From Falsihalocynthiibacter sp042445055 (lineage in GTDB: Bacteria; Pseudomonadota; Alphaproteobacteria; Rhodobacterales; Rhodobacteraceae): a DNA stretch of 64,000 nt. The notes beneath the pieces were generated by a model. That model saw only the letters and a program-made list of their open reading frames with translations, made no database searches and was not told where the DNA came from. Position 1 is the stretch's first letter. Every line of letters begins with the position of its first letter. This document shows positions 43,392-52,672 of this stretch, piece by piece. A program made the position numbers and the translations under genes. The DNA lies in NCBI RefSeq assembly GCF_042445055.1, contig NZ_CP170339.1, positions 2,976,001-3,040,000 of the forward strand, read 5' to 3'.

Positions 43392-46300
43392 CTCCTGACT
43401 TCGCGTCGGCGAAGCATCATGGCACCAGCGACGAACACCAGCGCTAGAATGGCGAGCACCAATATAAGGAATATCAGGAAGGCCGTCGGCATGAGCGGCA
43501 ACTCTTCGATGTTTGGAATAATCCACGCGAATGGCAAACTTCCACTTAGTACCGCCGCTCCCATCGTGCCAGTGAATGCCAGCGCAATAAGAACCGTCGC
43601 CACTACCACTCCGCCCGAAACGATCCTCCCGCCTGCTGGAAAACGCACCGCACGGCGCAGGGCGGTCATGTGGCGCGACATATCGTTTTGCATTGCAACA
43701 AGCGACGGCACGACCAGCAGAACAAGGAACATGCCAAACCCAAGCCCATAAACCAGCGTAACGACCGTTGGTTTAAGAAACTGTGCCTGACTAGAGGATT
43801 CAAACAACAAGGGCGCAAGGCCCAGAACCGTCGTCAGTGTCGTCAGCATCACAGGACGTAAGCGATCGGCAACACCGTCCACGATGGCAGGGAAAAGGCC
43901 GCGCTCTTCGGAATATTCGTCAATCGTTGTTATCAAAACAATCGAATCGTTAATGATAATCCCTGTCATCCCGATCAACCCGACAACCGAGAACATCGAA
44001 ATCGGAATCTCCCAAGCGGCATGTCCATAGATCGTTCCCACCAGCCCAAATGGTATGATGGCCATCACGACAATCGGCCGCGTCCAGCTTGAGAACACCC
44101 AAGCAAGCGTCAAGTAGATGCCAATCAGGCAAAGAATAAGTCCTATTAGCGCATCATTGAGGAAATCGCGGCTCTGTTCGTCCAGTCCCCCTTGGTGCCA
44201 ACCCACGCCAAAATCTGCCTCTAGCTGTGGCAATATTTCCTCGCGTAGTTGCAGAGAGATTTCCGCAGCGGCGTCTGGATTATCCTCGGCGATGTCCCCC
44301 GTTACCGTCACAACGCGCAGACCATCCTCGCGGCGCACGGTCGAGAACCCCGTTTGACGTTTGACTGTTACGATATCTCCCAGCGGAACATATCCGCCTG
44401 CCGAGGTCTGCATATATGATTGCGCAAGGAAATCCGCGCCCAACTGACCTTCTGGAAGTTCAACCCGAATAGTCGCGCTGCGTGGTCCGTCAGGATAGGT
44501 TGCAGCCTCAATCCCATTGAGGCGATTACGCAAAACGCGCCCCAGTTCATCAATCGAAAACCCGAGCGCCTGCCCCTGTGGAGTCAGTTCTAGGATCAAC
44601 TCCTCTTTATCATATGCGAGCGTATCCTCGAGCGCCGAGACCTCTGGGAATTGGGCAAGCCGTGTCTTGAGCGCCTCGGCGGCGGATTTTAGCGTCGTCG
44701 CCGAGGCTCCATAGAGCTTAATATCAAGCGCATCGCCGCCCGGCCCTGAACGGCCACCTCGGAAACTTACAACTTCGGCCAATGGATGATTTTTGAGTTC
44801 TTCCTGTAAGGATCCGATAAACGCAAAGCTGCTATAGGGACGCAAATCCGCGTCGATCAGTTCAACCGAGATTGAGCCTAGGAGCGAACTGTCTTTATTC
44901 TCGACACCAGAAAGGCCGCGGCCCGCGCTTCCGCCGATTTCAGCAATCGCGTAGGTAACCGGATTGACGCCATATTCCTGTTCATAGCTTTCGCCCACCG
45001 CATCAACGGCACGCTGCATTTCACGCATCATTGCTTTGCTGTCATCGCGCGTGGCGCCATTGACCATCGCGAAATTCCCCGAAATGGAGGAAATCTCTGG
45101 CGCGTTAAAGAACCTCCAACGCACCTCGCCCGATATGAACAAAGCAGCTTGGCTTGCCAACAAGAGCATCGCCCCCGCGAAAACGGGATAGCGGAACCGG
45201 ATCACGCTGCGCATGAGTGGACGGAAAAGTCTATCCCGCACATAGGTAAAGCCACGATTCACAAAACGGCTCGGCGCATCGTACCAGTGCTGCTTGGCAG
45301 AATGTCGAAGGGCATGGCTAAGGTGATTGGGAAGTATCAAGAAACACTCGACCAATGAAGCAAGCAGAACGGCAATCACCGTAAACGGAATATCCGCAAT
45401 CAGGCTCCCGAAACGCCCGCCAATCGCGACGAGGCCAAAGAACGCGATAACTGTGGTAACCGTCGCCGAAAATACCGGTGCCGCCATGCGTTTCGCGGCA
45501 TTCTCTGCGGCCTCGACGGGTGACTCTCCTAATCGTCGGGCGCGAAAATCGGCGTGTTCGCCCACAACGATGGCGTCATCGACAACGATGCCAAGCGTAA
45601 TGATAAGCGCGAAGAGAGAGATCATATTGAGCGTCAGCCCCGCCGCATACATGATCGCAATCGTCGCCAGCATCGCAACAGGTATCCCCGCCGCAACCCA
45701 AATCGCTGTCCGAGCATTCAGGAACAAAAATAAAAGACTAACAACAAGCGCCAACCCCATCAGCCCGTTATCCAGCAAGAGCGCCAGTCGCCCCGTAATG
45801 GCCTCGGCCCGCGTACGAATAAGCGTGATGCTAACGTCCTTGGGCAGTGCAAGGCTCATTTCGTCGGCAACCCCCTCGACCTGCCGCTGGATGCCAATCG
45901 CATCCCCCTGAGACGAACGATCTACGCGAATGGAAATTGCGGGGTTATCTCCAACGAAATAGGCCCGACCATGATCCACGCCATAGGTCCTCACACTTGC
46001 TACATCGCCGATGGTAAGCTGTGTTCCATCTGGTTGGCTTTTGAGGACGACGGACGAAATCTCATCCACACTCTTCTTGGCGACACCAGTGCGGATGCGA
46101 ATATTCGCCCCCTCAACATCCCCCGCAGGATCGGCAGAGGCCTCCTCGGCGATGACACTTGCGATGTCCTGCATCGAAAGGTCGTTCTGGATAAGCGAAG
46201 TCGTTGAAACTTCAACAATCGTTTCGGGCGCTGAAAGCCCTTGGATCGTTGCGCGGGTTACGCCTTCTGCAAACAAGCGCGCGACCAACTCGTCCGCAAG

Positions 46301-46783
46301 ACGGCCAAGTTGGTCCACGTCGACAGGTCCGGTGATGACAACATCGGTGACGCGATCACGCCACGCGCCACGACGCACAACGGGATCTTCGGCATCTTCG
46401 GGCAAATTGGAAACGGTATCGACGGCGGCCTGCACTTCGTCCGCCGCGCGCGCCATGTCCCAGCCATCTTCGAAATCAAGCGAGATACGCGCCGACCCTT
46501 CGCCCGATGTAGAGGTGGCAGATTCCACCCCTTCAACTGCTAGCAAGGTCGGCTCAAGGAGCTGAACAATAGTGGCATCGACATCCTCTGCCCCAGCACC
46601 TTCCCATTGCACCGAAACCGAAACGCTGTCGATCACTACGTCTGGAAAAAACTGAGCGCGCATCCGTGGCGCCGCCGCAAGGCCCAAGGCAATAAGAACC
46701 ACCAGTAGCAAATTCGCCGCCGTCGCATGACGTGTAAAATACGACAGCACCCCACCCGCAGATTTTGGCAATTCACGCACCAT
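43388..46783 (-). CDS. RND-family efflux transporter (inner-membrane pump)
   Basis: This is a proton-driven inner-membrane pump of the AcrB/HAE-type RND family, 1131 residues, about 100 more than AcrB. The N-terminal helix is TAANLLLVVLIALGLAAAPRMRAQFFPDV. Two large periplasmic loops are separated by the helix bundle with GIVVDDAIVVGEHADFRARRLGESPVEAAENAAKRMAAPV (the conserved D-D pair of helix 4). The second bundle has VVGLIGMTGIIINDSIVLI. The adaptor gene ends three bases upstream. No outer-membrane channel gene is near, so a shared TolC is likely. The substrate is unknown. Confidence 0.93.
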   Translation of the reverse strand: MVRELPKSAGGVLSYFTRHATAANLLLVVLIALGLAAAPRMRAQFFPDVVIDSVSVSVQWEGAGAEDVDATIVQLLEPTLLAVEGVESATSTSGEGSARISLDFEDGWDMARAADEVQAAVDTVSNLPEDAEDPVVRRGAWRDRVTDVVITGPVDVDQLGRLADELVARLFAEGVTRATIQGLSAPETIVEVSTTSLIQNDLSMQDIASVIAEEASADPAGDVEGANIRIRTGVAKKSVDEISSVVLKSQPDGTQLTIGDVASVRTYGVDHGRAYFVGDNPAISIRVDRSSQGDAIGIQRQVEGVADEMSLALPKDVSITLIRTRAEAITGRLALLLDNGLMGLALVVSLLFLFLNARTAIWVAAGIPVAMLATIAIMYAAGLTLNMISLFALIITLGIVVDDAIVVGEHADFRARRLGESPVEAAENAAKRMAAPVFSATVTTVIAFFGLVAIGGRFGSLIADIPFTVIAVLLASLVECFLILPNHLSHALRHSAKQHWYDAPSRFVNRGFTYVRDRLFRPLMRSVIRFRYPVFAGAMLLLASQAALFISGEVRWRFFNAPEISSISGNFAMVNGATRDDSKAMMREMQRAVDAVGESYEQEYGVNPVTYAIAEIGGSAGRGLSGVENKDSSLLGSISVELIDADLRPYSSFAFIGSLQEELKNHPLAEVVSFRGGRSGPGGDALDIKLYGASATTLKSAAEALKTRLAQFPEVSALEDTLAYDKEELILELTPQGQALGFSIDELGRVLRNRLNGIEAATYPDGPRSATIRVELPEGQLGADFLAQSYMQTSAGGYVPLGDIVTVKRQTGFSTVRREDGLRVVTVTGDIAEDNPDAAAEISLQLREEILPQLEADFGVGWHQGGLDEQSRDFLNDALIGLILCLIGIYLTLAWVFSSWTRPIVVMAIIPFGLVGTIYGHAAWEIPISMFSVVGLIGMTGIIINDSIVLITTIDEYSEERGLFPAIVDGVADRLRPVMLTTLTTVLGLAPLLFESSSQAQFLKPTVVTLVYGLGFGMFLVLLVVPSLVAMQNDMSRHMTALRRAVRFPAGGRIVSGGVVVATVLIALAFTGTMGAAVLSGSLPFAWIIPNIEELPLMPTAFLIFLILVLAILALVFVAGAMMLRRREVRS

Positions 46784-46785
46784 GA

Positions 46786-48267
46786 TCAGCCCCCCATCCT
46801 ACTTTCTATGCGCTCAACGGCCTGCGCGGGCACCTTGGGTTCTTTGAGCAAGCTGAGCATCCGCTCCCGTGCGTCGGCAGGCATACGGGTGTTGCCCTCA
46901 ACAAACGCGATCAACTTGTCGCGGCGCTCTTGGGTGAGCTCGACCATTTCATCTGGCGGTTCTGCCTGTGAAGATGCCGTTTGATCGGGTTGCTCGCTTT
47001 GCGGCGTTATCGGATTAACTTTGATACCGGCCCCAAGGAGCGGCGAGCGTTCGGCGACGATGTTCTTGCCATATAGGTTCTCCGCCCTAATCAGAATATC
47101 ATCTCCCTGACGGCGCAAGACTTCCACCTTTACTGTCTCAAGTCGATCATCCTCACCAACAAGTAATACCTCCGATGCGGCATTGACCGCCAGCGACGGA
47201 ACGCGCGCAACGTTCGATAGCGGGGGTTCGTCGGCACTAATGCTTACGAAATCGCCAGGGCGGAATCCGGAGGCGTCATCAATACTCGCAAAGAGCAGCC
47301 GTCCCGTCTGTCCCGAGGCGACACTTCCACTCTCTCTCGTAATTTTGCCGCCGGATTTTAAGTCGAGGTCCAGCACGTTCAGGCTGATGCGTACATCCGC
47401 GCCGATCAATTGGCCGTTGTCATCCAAGAGGCGCACGTATTGGCCCGTCGAAACTCGAAAAGCGACCTCAAGCATTGTCGGGTCCACCAATTGCGCGATC
47501 TGCTCGTTAGTTGTAACAAGCCCACCCGCCACCAGATTTACGGATGATAAGGTTCCCGCGAACTCAGCGCGGATTTCGGTTTCGGCGAGGCGGCGCTCTG
47601 CTTCCTTCTTCTCGATATCTTGACGAACCAAAGCAGTGTTTGCCTGATCCAGTCGTGCTTCTGCTTGGGCAATGGCCTGACGGCGCGAAACGATCGCTTG
47701 GTTCGCGGACGCTGCCGCGAGTGCTGCGACCTCTACTGTGGCATCGGTTCCGACGCCACGCTCGCGCAGGTCCTGTTGCCGTGTCAGTGCCGCTTCTCGC
47801 AAGTCGGCCTGCAACTGTGCCGCGGCGAGGTCCTCTCTTGCAAGGTCAAGCGCGCGCTCCGCATCGCGGATTTCGCTGGTTGCCTCAAGGATATCGGCCT
47901 CGACCCGTCGCAGCGCATCTTCGGCGTCGGCGGGGTCGATTTTCAGGAGGAGTTGCCCCTGTTCAACACGCCCACCTTCTTCGAAGGCTTCATCCATAAA
48001 CACCACAGAACCACTAGATTTGGCACGAATATCCAGCGTTCGACGGCTTCGCACCTCACCAAAAGCGGTAAAAACAGGAGTCTGCTCGCCCGCGACAACT
48101 TCGATCACATTTGCAGAGAAAGCACGTTCACGCGCGGGCTGTTGCCATTCGGCTTGTTCTGCCTTGGTGCGCACAGCGGAGACAACGATTTGCCCACCCC
48201 ACGCCAATAATGCAAGCGTAAGTGAAACAAGTAGAACCCCCATAAGGCTCCGACCAAGAAATCGCAT
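46786..48267 (-). CDS. RND periplasmic adaptor (HlyD/MFP family)
   Basis: This is the membrane-fusion partner of the RND pump, 493 residues. It has an N-terminal membrane anchor (LMGVLLVSLTLALLAWGG). A barrel/lipoyl half (SGSVVFMDEAFEEGGRVEQGQLLLKIDP) follows, then a long alpha-hairpin coiled coil (DAEDALRRVEADILEATSEIRDAERALDLAREDLAAAQ) and the second lipoyl half (EIRAEFAGTLSSVNLVAGGLV). The C-terminal extension (about 430-493) is Gln/Glu-rich and ends in helices. The stop lies three bases from the start of the pump gene. Confidence 0.91.
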   Translation of the reverse strand: MRFLGRSLMGVLLVSLTLALLAWGGQIVVSAVRTKAEQAEWQQPARERAFSANVIEVVAGEQTPVFTAFGEVRSRRTLDIRAKSSGSVVFMDEAFEEGGRVEQGQLLLKIDPADAEDALRRVEADILEATSEIRDAERALDLAREDLAAAQLQADLREAALTRQQDLRERGVGTDATVEVAALAAASANQAIVSRRQAIAQAEARLDQANTALVRQDIEKKEAERRLAETEIRAEFAGTLSSVNLVAGGLVTTNEQIAQLVDPTMLEVAFRVSTGQYVRLLDDNGQLIGADVRISLNVLDLDLKSGGKITRESGSVASGQTGRLLFASIDDASGFRPGDFVSISADEPPLSNVARVPSLAVNAASEVLLVGEDDRLETVKVEVLRRQGDDILIRAENLYGKNIVAERSPLLGAGIKVNPITPQSEQPDQTASSQAEPPDEMVELTQERRDKLIAFVEGNTRMPADARERMLSLLKEPKVPAQAVERIESRMGG

Positions 48268-48319
48268 ATATTTTCTCCGATGGCACAGTCTACCACAGCG
48301 TAGAAATGGCCCAATTCAA

Positions 48320-48347
48320 CAAAAAGTGTGCGCATTGAATGCACACA
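48320..48347 (-). terminator. Intrinsic terminator of moaB
   Basis: Read leftward, TGTGTGCA pairs with TGCGCACA (8 bp with one T-G pair) across the loop TTCAA and is followed by CTTTTTGTTG. It lies 25 bases after the moaB stop and separates moaB from the RND adaptor gene, which therefore needs its own promoter in 48268-48319. Confidence 0.75.
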
Positions 48348-48371
48348 ATAATGCGTATACGCCGCGCGGAC

Positions 48372-48902
48372 CTATTTCCGTCGCATATTTTCTGTCAAAC
48401 GCGGAAAAATTTCGACGAAATTGCATGGTTTGTGTCGATAATCGAGCTGATGGATTAAAATTTCATCCCATGCGTCCTTGCACGCCCCTGGTGACCCCGG
48501 CAGGGCAAAAAGATATGTGCCATTCGCAACGCCGCCAGTTGCGCGGCTTTGAACGGCGGAGGTGCCGATCTTCTTCATCGACACGATTGTAAATACCGTC
48601 CCAAAGGCATCGATCTCTTTCTCATAGACATCGCGATGCGCCTCGACCGTCACGTCGCGCCCCGTAAGACCTGTGCCGCCTGTCGATATGATAACGTCAA
48701 TCTCGGGATCTGCGCACCAAGTCCGAAGCTGACCTGATATTTCTTGGCGCTCGTCAGGAAGAATTTCACGCGCAGCCAGCTCATGCCCCGCCGCGGCGAT
48801 GCGATCAACGAGTGTTTGCCCCGAGCGATCATCCGCCAGAGTGCGGCTGTCCGAGACAGTTAGAACAGCGATCCGTACCGGCAAAAATTCACGTTCATCC
48901 AT
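48372..48902 (-). CDS. moaB: Molybdenum cofactor biosynthesis protein MoaB
   Basis: MoaB is the MogA-like enzyme that adenylates molybdopterin before metal insertion. The 176-residue protein has the MoCF-binding fold with AVLTVSDSRTLADDRSGQTL near residue 12, VIISTGGTGLTGRDVTVEA near 70 and GTYLFALPGSPGACKDAW near 128. It overlaps the uracil-DNA glycosylase gene upstream by eight bases. It would work with the MoaD/MoaE pair near 59.5 kb and the MoeA fusion near 33 kb. Confidence 0.94.
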   Translation of the reverse strand: MDEREFLPVRIAVLTVSDSRTLADDRSGQTLVDRIAAAGHELAAREILPDERQEISGQLRTWCADPEIDVIISTGGTGLTGRDVTVEAHRDVYEKEIDAFGTVFTIVSMKKIGTSAVQSRATGGVANGTYLFALPGSPGACKDAWDEILIHQLDYRHKPCNFVEIFPRLTENMRRK

Positions 48903-49707
48903 TTGATTTCAACTCCCGCAGCCGCGATTGGAGGGCAAGTAAATCTGCCCAAGCCTCTCGTTTGGAAAGTGGCGAGCGGAGCAACTTCTCTGGATGCAGC
49001 ATCGGTAGGGCTGGCCGCTCTTGCGCCGTTGCCCACTTACCACGCTGACGATTGATATTCCCTTTGCCAAGCAGCGAAAGACAGGGTGCGTTCCCCATCA
49101 GCACAACAACTCTTGGCGCCACCAACTCGATATGGCGCGCAAGGAACGGCCGCATGAGGGACAGTTCATCCATTGACGGATCGCGATTCTGGGGCGTAGG
49201 CCACGGAAGCACCGTCGTAAGATATAGGGCAGTTTCGGGATCGGGTGCGCTGCGCACATGGCCGATTGCGGCAAACATTCGATCAAGCAGTTGGCCCTGA
49301 ATGCCATAGAAGGGCGTGTTGTTGCGGTCTTCGTCCACATTTGGGACATCGCCGATAACCATGATTTCGGCATTGGGATTGCCGTCAGCGAAACAGAAAC
49401 CGCGCGCGCCTTTCTTCAACTCACAGCCTTCGAAATTTTGCATCGCATCGGCAAGCTCGTCGAGCGTATTGGCATTTTGCGCTGCCTCGACCGCCCGCTT
49501 GCGTGCCTCTGCCAGAAGGTCGGCGGCGCTCTTCTCTACGGGTTTTGGCGGTGTCTTGGACTTGGGTTTCAGTGCAGCAGGCGGCGCAAGAACCACGGGA
49601 ATTTCGTATCGGTCAATGGGGGCGTCCTCAATCGCCTCGTCGGCGCCGAGTTCGATCTGCCACTCCAGCAAGGCTTTGGCCTCGTAATATCCCAATTCAG
49701 ACTCCAT
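48895..49707 (-). CDS. Uracil-DNA glycosylase (family 4-like)
   Basis: This 270-residue member of the family 4/5 uracil-DNA glycosylase superfamily removes uracil from DNA. A long N-terminal region (1-85) precedes the catalytic domain. Motif 1 reads VIGDVPNVDED instead of the usual GEAPG-x-x-ED, and motif 2 is MLHPEKLLRSP with the catalytic His. The classical [4Fe-4S] ligands are mostly missing: C95 is kept, while the positions in VLPWPTPQNR and LMRPFL are not Cys. The ATG at 49707 replaces a longer non-ATG start. It is divergent from pyrB. Confidence 0.88.
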   Translation of the reverse strand: MESELGYYEAKALLEWQIELGADEAIEDAPIDRYEIPVVLAPPAALKPKSKTPPKPVEKSAADLLAEARKRAVEAAQNANTLDELADAMQNFEGCELKKGARGFCFADGNPNAEIMVIGDVPNVDEDRNNTPFYGIQGQLLDRMFAAIGHVRSAPDPETALYLTTVLPWPTPQNRDPSMDELSLMRPFLARHIELVAPRVVVLMGNAPCLSLLGKGNINRQRGKWATAQERPALPMLHPEKLLRSPLSKREAWADLLALQSRLRELKSNG

Positions 49708-49835
49708 GCGCCAAGGGTATTCCCAGCAATACAAAGCGTAAAGCCGAGAATCGCCAGCGCAATCAACTCAAAAGAATAAATTGCCCCTTGGCGCTGCAGT
49801 TTCTATAAGCGAGCAAATCGATACGGGGGCAAGCC

Positions 49836-50768
49836 ATGACATTTCGCGCCAAGCATCTTTTGGGGATAGAACACCTTGCCCCAGATGAAATAACCACTCT
49901 CCTCGACTTGGCAGATACCTACGTGGATCTGAACCGCTCCAAGACCAAACATTCCGATGTTCTGGCTGGGCTTACGCAGATCAATATGTTCTTTGAAAAC
50001 TCCACGCGCACCCAAGCCAGCTTTGAATTGGCGGGCAAACGTCTAGGTGCGGACGTGATGAACATGGCAATGCAGGCCAGCAGCATCAAAAAAGGTGAAA
50101 CGCTGATTGATACGGCATTGACGCTAAATGCGATGCATCCCGATCTGCTTGTTGTGCGGCATCCCCATTCAGGAGCGGTAAACCTACTGGCCGAGAAGGT
50201 GAACTGCGCGGTCCTGAATGCGGGTGATGGCTTCCATGAACACCCTACTCAGGCACTCTTGGATGCGCTGACAATCCGTCGAGCCAAGGGACGCCTACAC
50301 CGCCTGTCCATCGCGATTTGCGGCGATATCGCCCACAGCCGCGTTGCGCGGAGTAACCTTATTCTGTTGGGCAAGATGGAGAACCGTGTGCGCCTTGTTG
50401 GGCCTCCAACTTTGATGCCTAGCCAGATTTCAGAGTTCGGTGTCGAAGTATTCGACGATATGCGCGAAGGGCTTGCGGATGTGGATGTCGTCATGATGCT
50501 GCGTCTTCAAAAAGAGCGCATGGACGGCGGTTTCATCCCCAGCGAGCGCGAATATTATCATCGTTACGGGCTGGACTTCGAGAAGCTCTCCTATGCCAAA
50601 CCCGATGCCATTGTGATGCACCCCGGTCCGATGAACCGAGGCGTCGAAATCGACGGCACAATTGCCGACGACATCAACCGCAGCGTTATTCAGGAGCAGG
50701 TCGAGATGGGCGTCGCCGTGCGTATGGCGGCGATGGACCTACTCGCGCGCAACCTGCAAAACTCCTGA
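49836..50768 (+). CDS. pyrB: Aspartate carbamoyltransferase catalytic subunit
   Basis: PyrB makes carbamoyl-aspartate, the first committed step of pyrimidine synthesis. The 310-residue protein has the carbamoyl-phosphate loop FFENSTRTQASFE near residue 52, HPHSGAVNLLAE near 110, HEHPTQALLDAL near 131 and the aspartate-site HPGPMNRGVEI near 265. A GGGGGC site precedes the ATG. The pyrC-like gene follows after 25 bases. No regulatory pyrI subunit is present, which fits the class with a dihydroorotase-like partner. Confidence 0.95.
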   Translation: MTFRAKHLLGIEHLAPDEITTLLDLADTYVDLNRSKTKHSDVLAGLTQINMFFENSTRTQASFELAGKRLGADVMNMAMQASSIKKGETLIDTALTLNAMHPDLLVVRHPHSGAVNLLAEKVNCAVLNAGDGFHEHPTQALLDALTIRRAKGRLHRLSIAICGDIAHSRVARSNLILLGKMENRVRLVGPPTLMPSQISEFGVEVFDDMREGLADVDVVMMLRLQKERMDGGFIPSEREYYHRYGLDFEKLSYAKPDAIVMHPGPMNRGVEIDGTIADDINRSVIQEQVEMGVAVRMAAMDLLARNLQNS

Positions 50769-50793
50769 TGCCGACCACGAGGGAAGCCAAAGC

Positions 50794-52080
50794 ATGAAAA
50801 CACTCCTCACGAACGCAACCTTGATCGACCCAGAGGCCAAGACCGAAACGCTAGGGTGGCTCTTGATCGACAACGGCATAATCGCAGATCGCGGAACCGA
50901 CACGCCACCGAAATGCGAGAACACGATTGATTGCGGCGGGCATTACCTTGCGCCGGGTATCGTTGATATCGGCGTAAAAATCGGCGAACCGGGCGAGCGC
51001 CACAAAGAGAGTTTCCGCACCGCTGGCGCAGCGGCCGCGGCGGGCGGCGTTACAACTATGGTAACAAGACCCGATACATTCCCTGCATTAGACACACCTG
51101 AAGCACTAGAATTCGTAACCCGACGTGCAAATGAAGCTGCGCCAGTACATGTCCTGCCAATGGCCGCCTTCACCAAAGGTCGCGCAGGCTCCGAGATGGT
51201 CGAGATCGGATTTCTCAAGGATGCGGGCGCCGCAGCATTTTCCGACTGCGACCACGTCATTGCCGATAGCAAGGTATTCTCTCGCGCGCTCACCTACGCC
51301 AAGAGTGTCGGCGCTTTGGTCATCGCGCACCCACAAGATCCAACCATGTCGAAGGGAGCTGCGGTAACGTCTGGCAAGTTTGCTTCGCTTCGCGGCCTAC
51401 CCGCCGTTTCACCAATGGCCGAACGAATGGGGCTTGAACGCGATCTTGCGCTCGTCGAGATGACAGGCGCGCGCTATCATGCGGACAATCTCTCTACGGC
51501 AACGGCCCTGCCCGCACTGCAACGTGCTAAGGATGCCGGACTTGACGTGACCGCAGGGGTAAATATTCACCATCTTACGTTGAACGAACTGGACGTTGGT
51601 GATTATCGGACCTTCTTTAAGGTCAAACCCCCGCTGCGCAGTGAGGACGACCGCCTTGCGATGGTCGAGGCCGTCGCGACGGGGCTCATTGATATCATCT
51701 CGTCCATGCACACGCCGCAAGACGAAGAGAGCAAGCGCCTTCCGTTCCAAGAGGCCGCTTCTGGCGCAGTGGCGCTTGAGACATTGCTGCCGGCCGCGCT
51801 GCGTTTGGTGCATAACGGGTTGATCGACCTGCCCACGCTTTTTGCCGCTCTTTCGCTAAACCCTGCGCGGAGGTTGGGGCTTGAATGTGGTCGCCTCGCT
51901 AAAGGAGCGCCAGCTGATCTGGTTTTGTTCGATCTGAATGCGCCATTTTTGCTAGACCGTTTTTCCTTAAAATCGAAATCCAAAAATACACCCTTTGACG
52001 GACAGAGAATGCAGGGCAAAGTGCGCATGAGTCTTGTCGCAGGCAAAGCCGTATTCGGAGCAGACTATGCCAATAATTGA
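50794..52080 (+). CDS. pyrC: Non-catalytic dihydroorotase homologue (PyrC-prime type)
   Basis: This 428-residue protein has the class I dihydroorotase fold but lacks most metal ligands. The usual D-x-H-x-H-L-R reads DIGVKIG (G60, K62, G64). The Asp of the S-D-D loop is Cys152, the H-x-S-T His is Asn232, and the T-D-H-A-P-H Asp is Met305; only His179 is kept. The P-N-T and P-P-L-R regions remain recognisable (PDTFP, KPPLR). In Pseudomonas, an inactive PyrC-prime holds the PyrB trimers in a dodecamer, which suggests the same scaffold role here. The ATG at 50794 follows GAGGGA. A working dihydroorotase must be encoded elsewhere. Confidence 0.88.
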   Translation: MKTLLTNATLIDPEAKTETLGWLLIDNGIIADRGTDTPPKCENTIDCGGHYLAPGIVDIGVKIGEPGERHKESFRTAGAAAAAGGVTTMVTRPDTFPALDTPEALEFVTRRANEAAPVHVLPMAAFTKGRAGSEMVEIGFLKDAGAAAFSDCDHVIADSKVFSRALTYAKSVGALVIAHPQDPTMSKGAAVTSGKFASLRGLPAVSPMAERMGLERDLALVEMTGARYHADNLSTATALPALQRAKDAGLDVTAGVNIHHLTLNELDVGDYRTFFKVKPPLRSEDDRLAMVEAVATGLIDIISSMHTPQDEESKRLPFQEAASGAVALETLLPAALRLVHNGLIDLPTLFAALSLNPARRLGLECGRLAKGAPADLVLFDLNAPFLLDRFSLKSKSKNTPFDGQRMQGKVRMSLVAGKAVFGADYANN

Positions 52081-52672
52081 ACATTCCCCGATGGTTCTCG
52101 CGATTGCGGCCGCGCTTGGGTACCTGCTCGGATCAATCCCCTTCGGGATGATACTGGCACGCGTCATGGGCCTTGGGAATCTGCGTGAAATCGGTTCAGG
52201 CAACATTGGTGCTACGAATGTCCTGAGGACGGGGAACAAATCTGCCGCTGCGCTAACGCTTATTTTTGACGCTGGCAAAGGGGCCGTTGCCGTCCTAATC
52301 GCGCACGCAATGTGGGGAGAGGACGCCGCTCAAATCGCGGGCCTAGCTGCGTTTCTTGGACATTGCTATCCCGTCTGGTTGAAGTTCGCTGGGGGCAAAG
52401 GGGTTGCGACCTATCTGGGGATCATGCTCGCCCTTAATCCACTTGTTGGCGCTGCGGCCTGTGGAACATGGCTCTTCTTTGCTCTGACGCTTCGCTACTC
52501 ATCGCTTGCCGCACTCTTGGCCGCAGGGTTTGCGCCCATCTGGATGGTTTTCTTGGACCAAGACGCAACCTTTATACTTGGCGTTGTGCTCGCGCTTCTG
52601 ATTTACTGGCGTCACCGCGCCAACATTGCGCGTCTAAGGACCGGCACCGAACCAAAAATTGGGAAGAGATAA
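52067..52672 (+). CDS. plsY: Acyl-phosphate glycerol-3-phosphate acyltransferase
   Basis: PlsY makes lysophosphatidic acid from acyl-phosphate at the inner membrane, the first step of phospholipid synthesis. The 201-residue protein has about five helices and the three family motifs GSIPFGMILAR, GSGNIGATNVLRTG and KFAGGKGVATYLG. The ATG at 52067 lies inside the end of the pyrC-like gene (14-base overlap) with GGAG at good spacing. An unknown membrane protein gene begins one base after its stop. Confidence 0.94.
   Translation: MPIIEHSPMVLAIAAALGYLLGSIPFGMILARVMGLGNLREIGSGNIGATNVLRTGNKSAAALTLIFDAGKGAVAVLIAHAMWGEDAAQIAGLAAFLGHCYPVWLKFAGGKGVATYLGIMLALNPLVGAAACGTWLFFALTLRYSSLAALLAAGFAPIWMVFLDQDATFILGVVLALLIYWRHRANIARLRTGTEPKIGKR

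Noticed and set aside
50794..52080. Treating the pyrC-like gene as a pseudogene
   Set aside because: The frame is intact over the full family length, has a good ribosome site and lies in an operon, and conserved non-metal segments remain, so a maintained non-catalytic role is more likely than decay.
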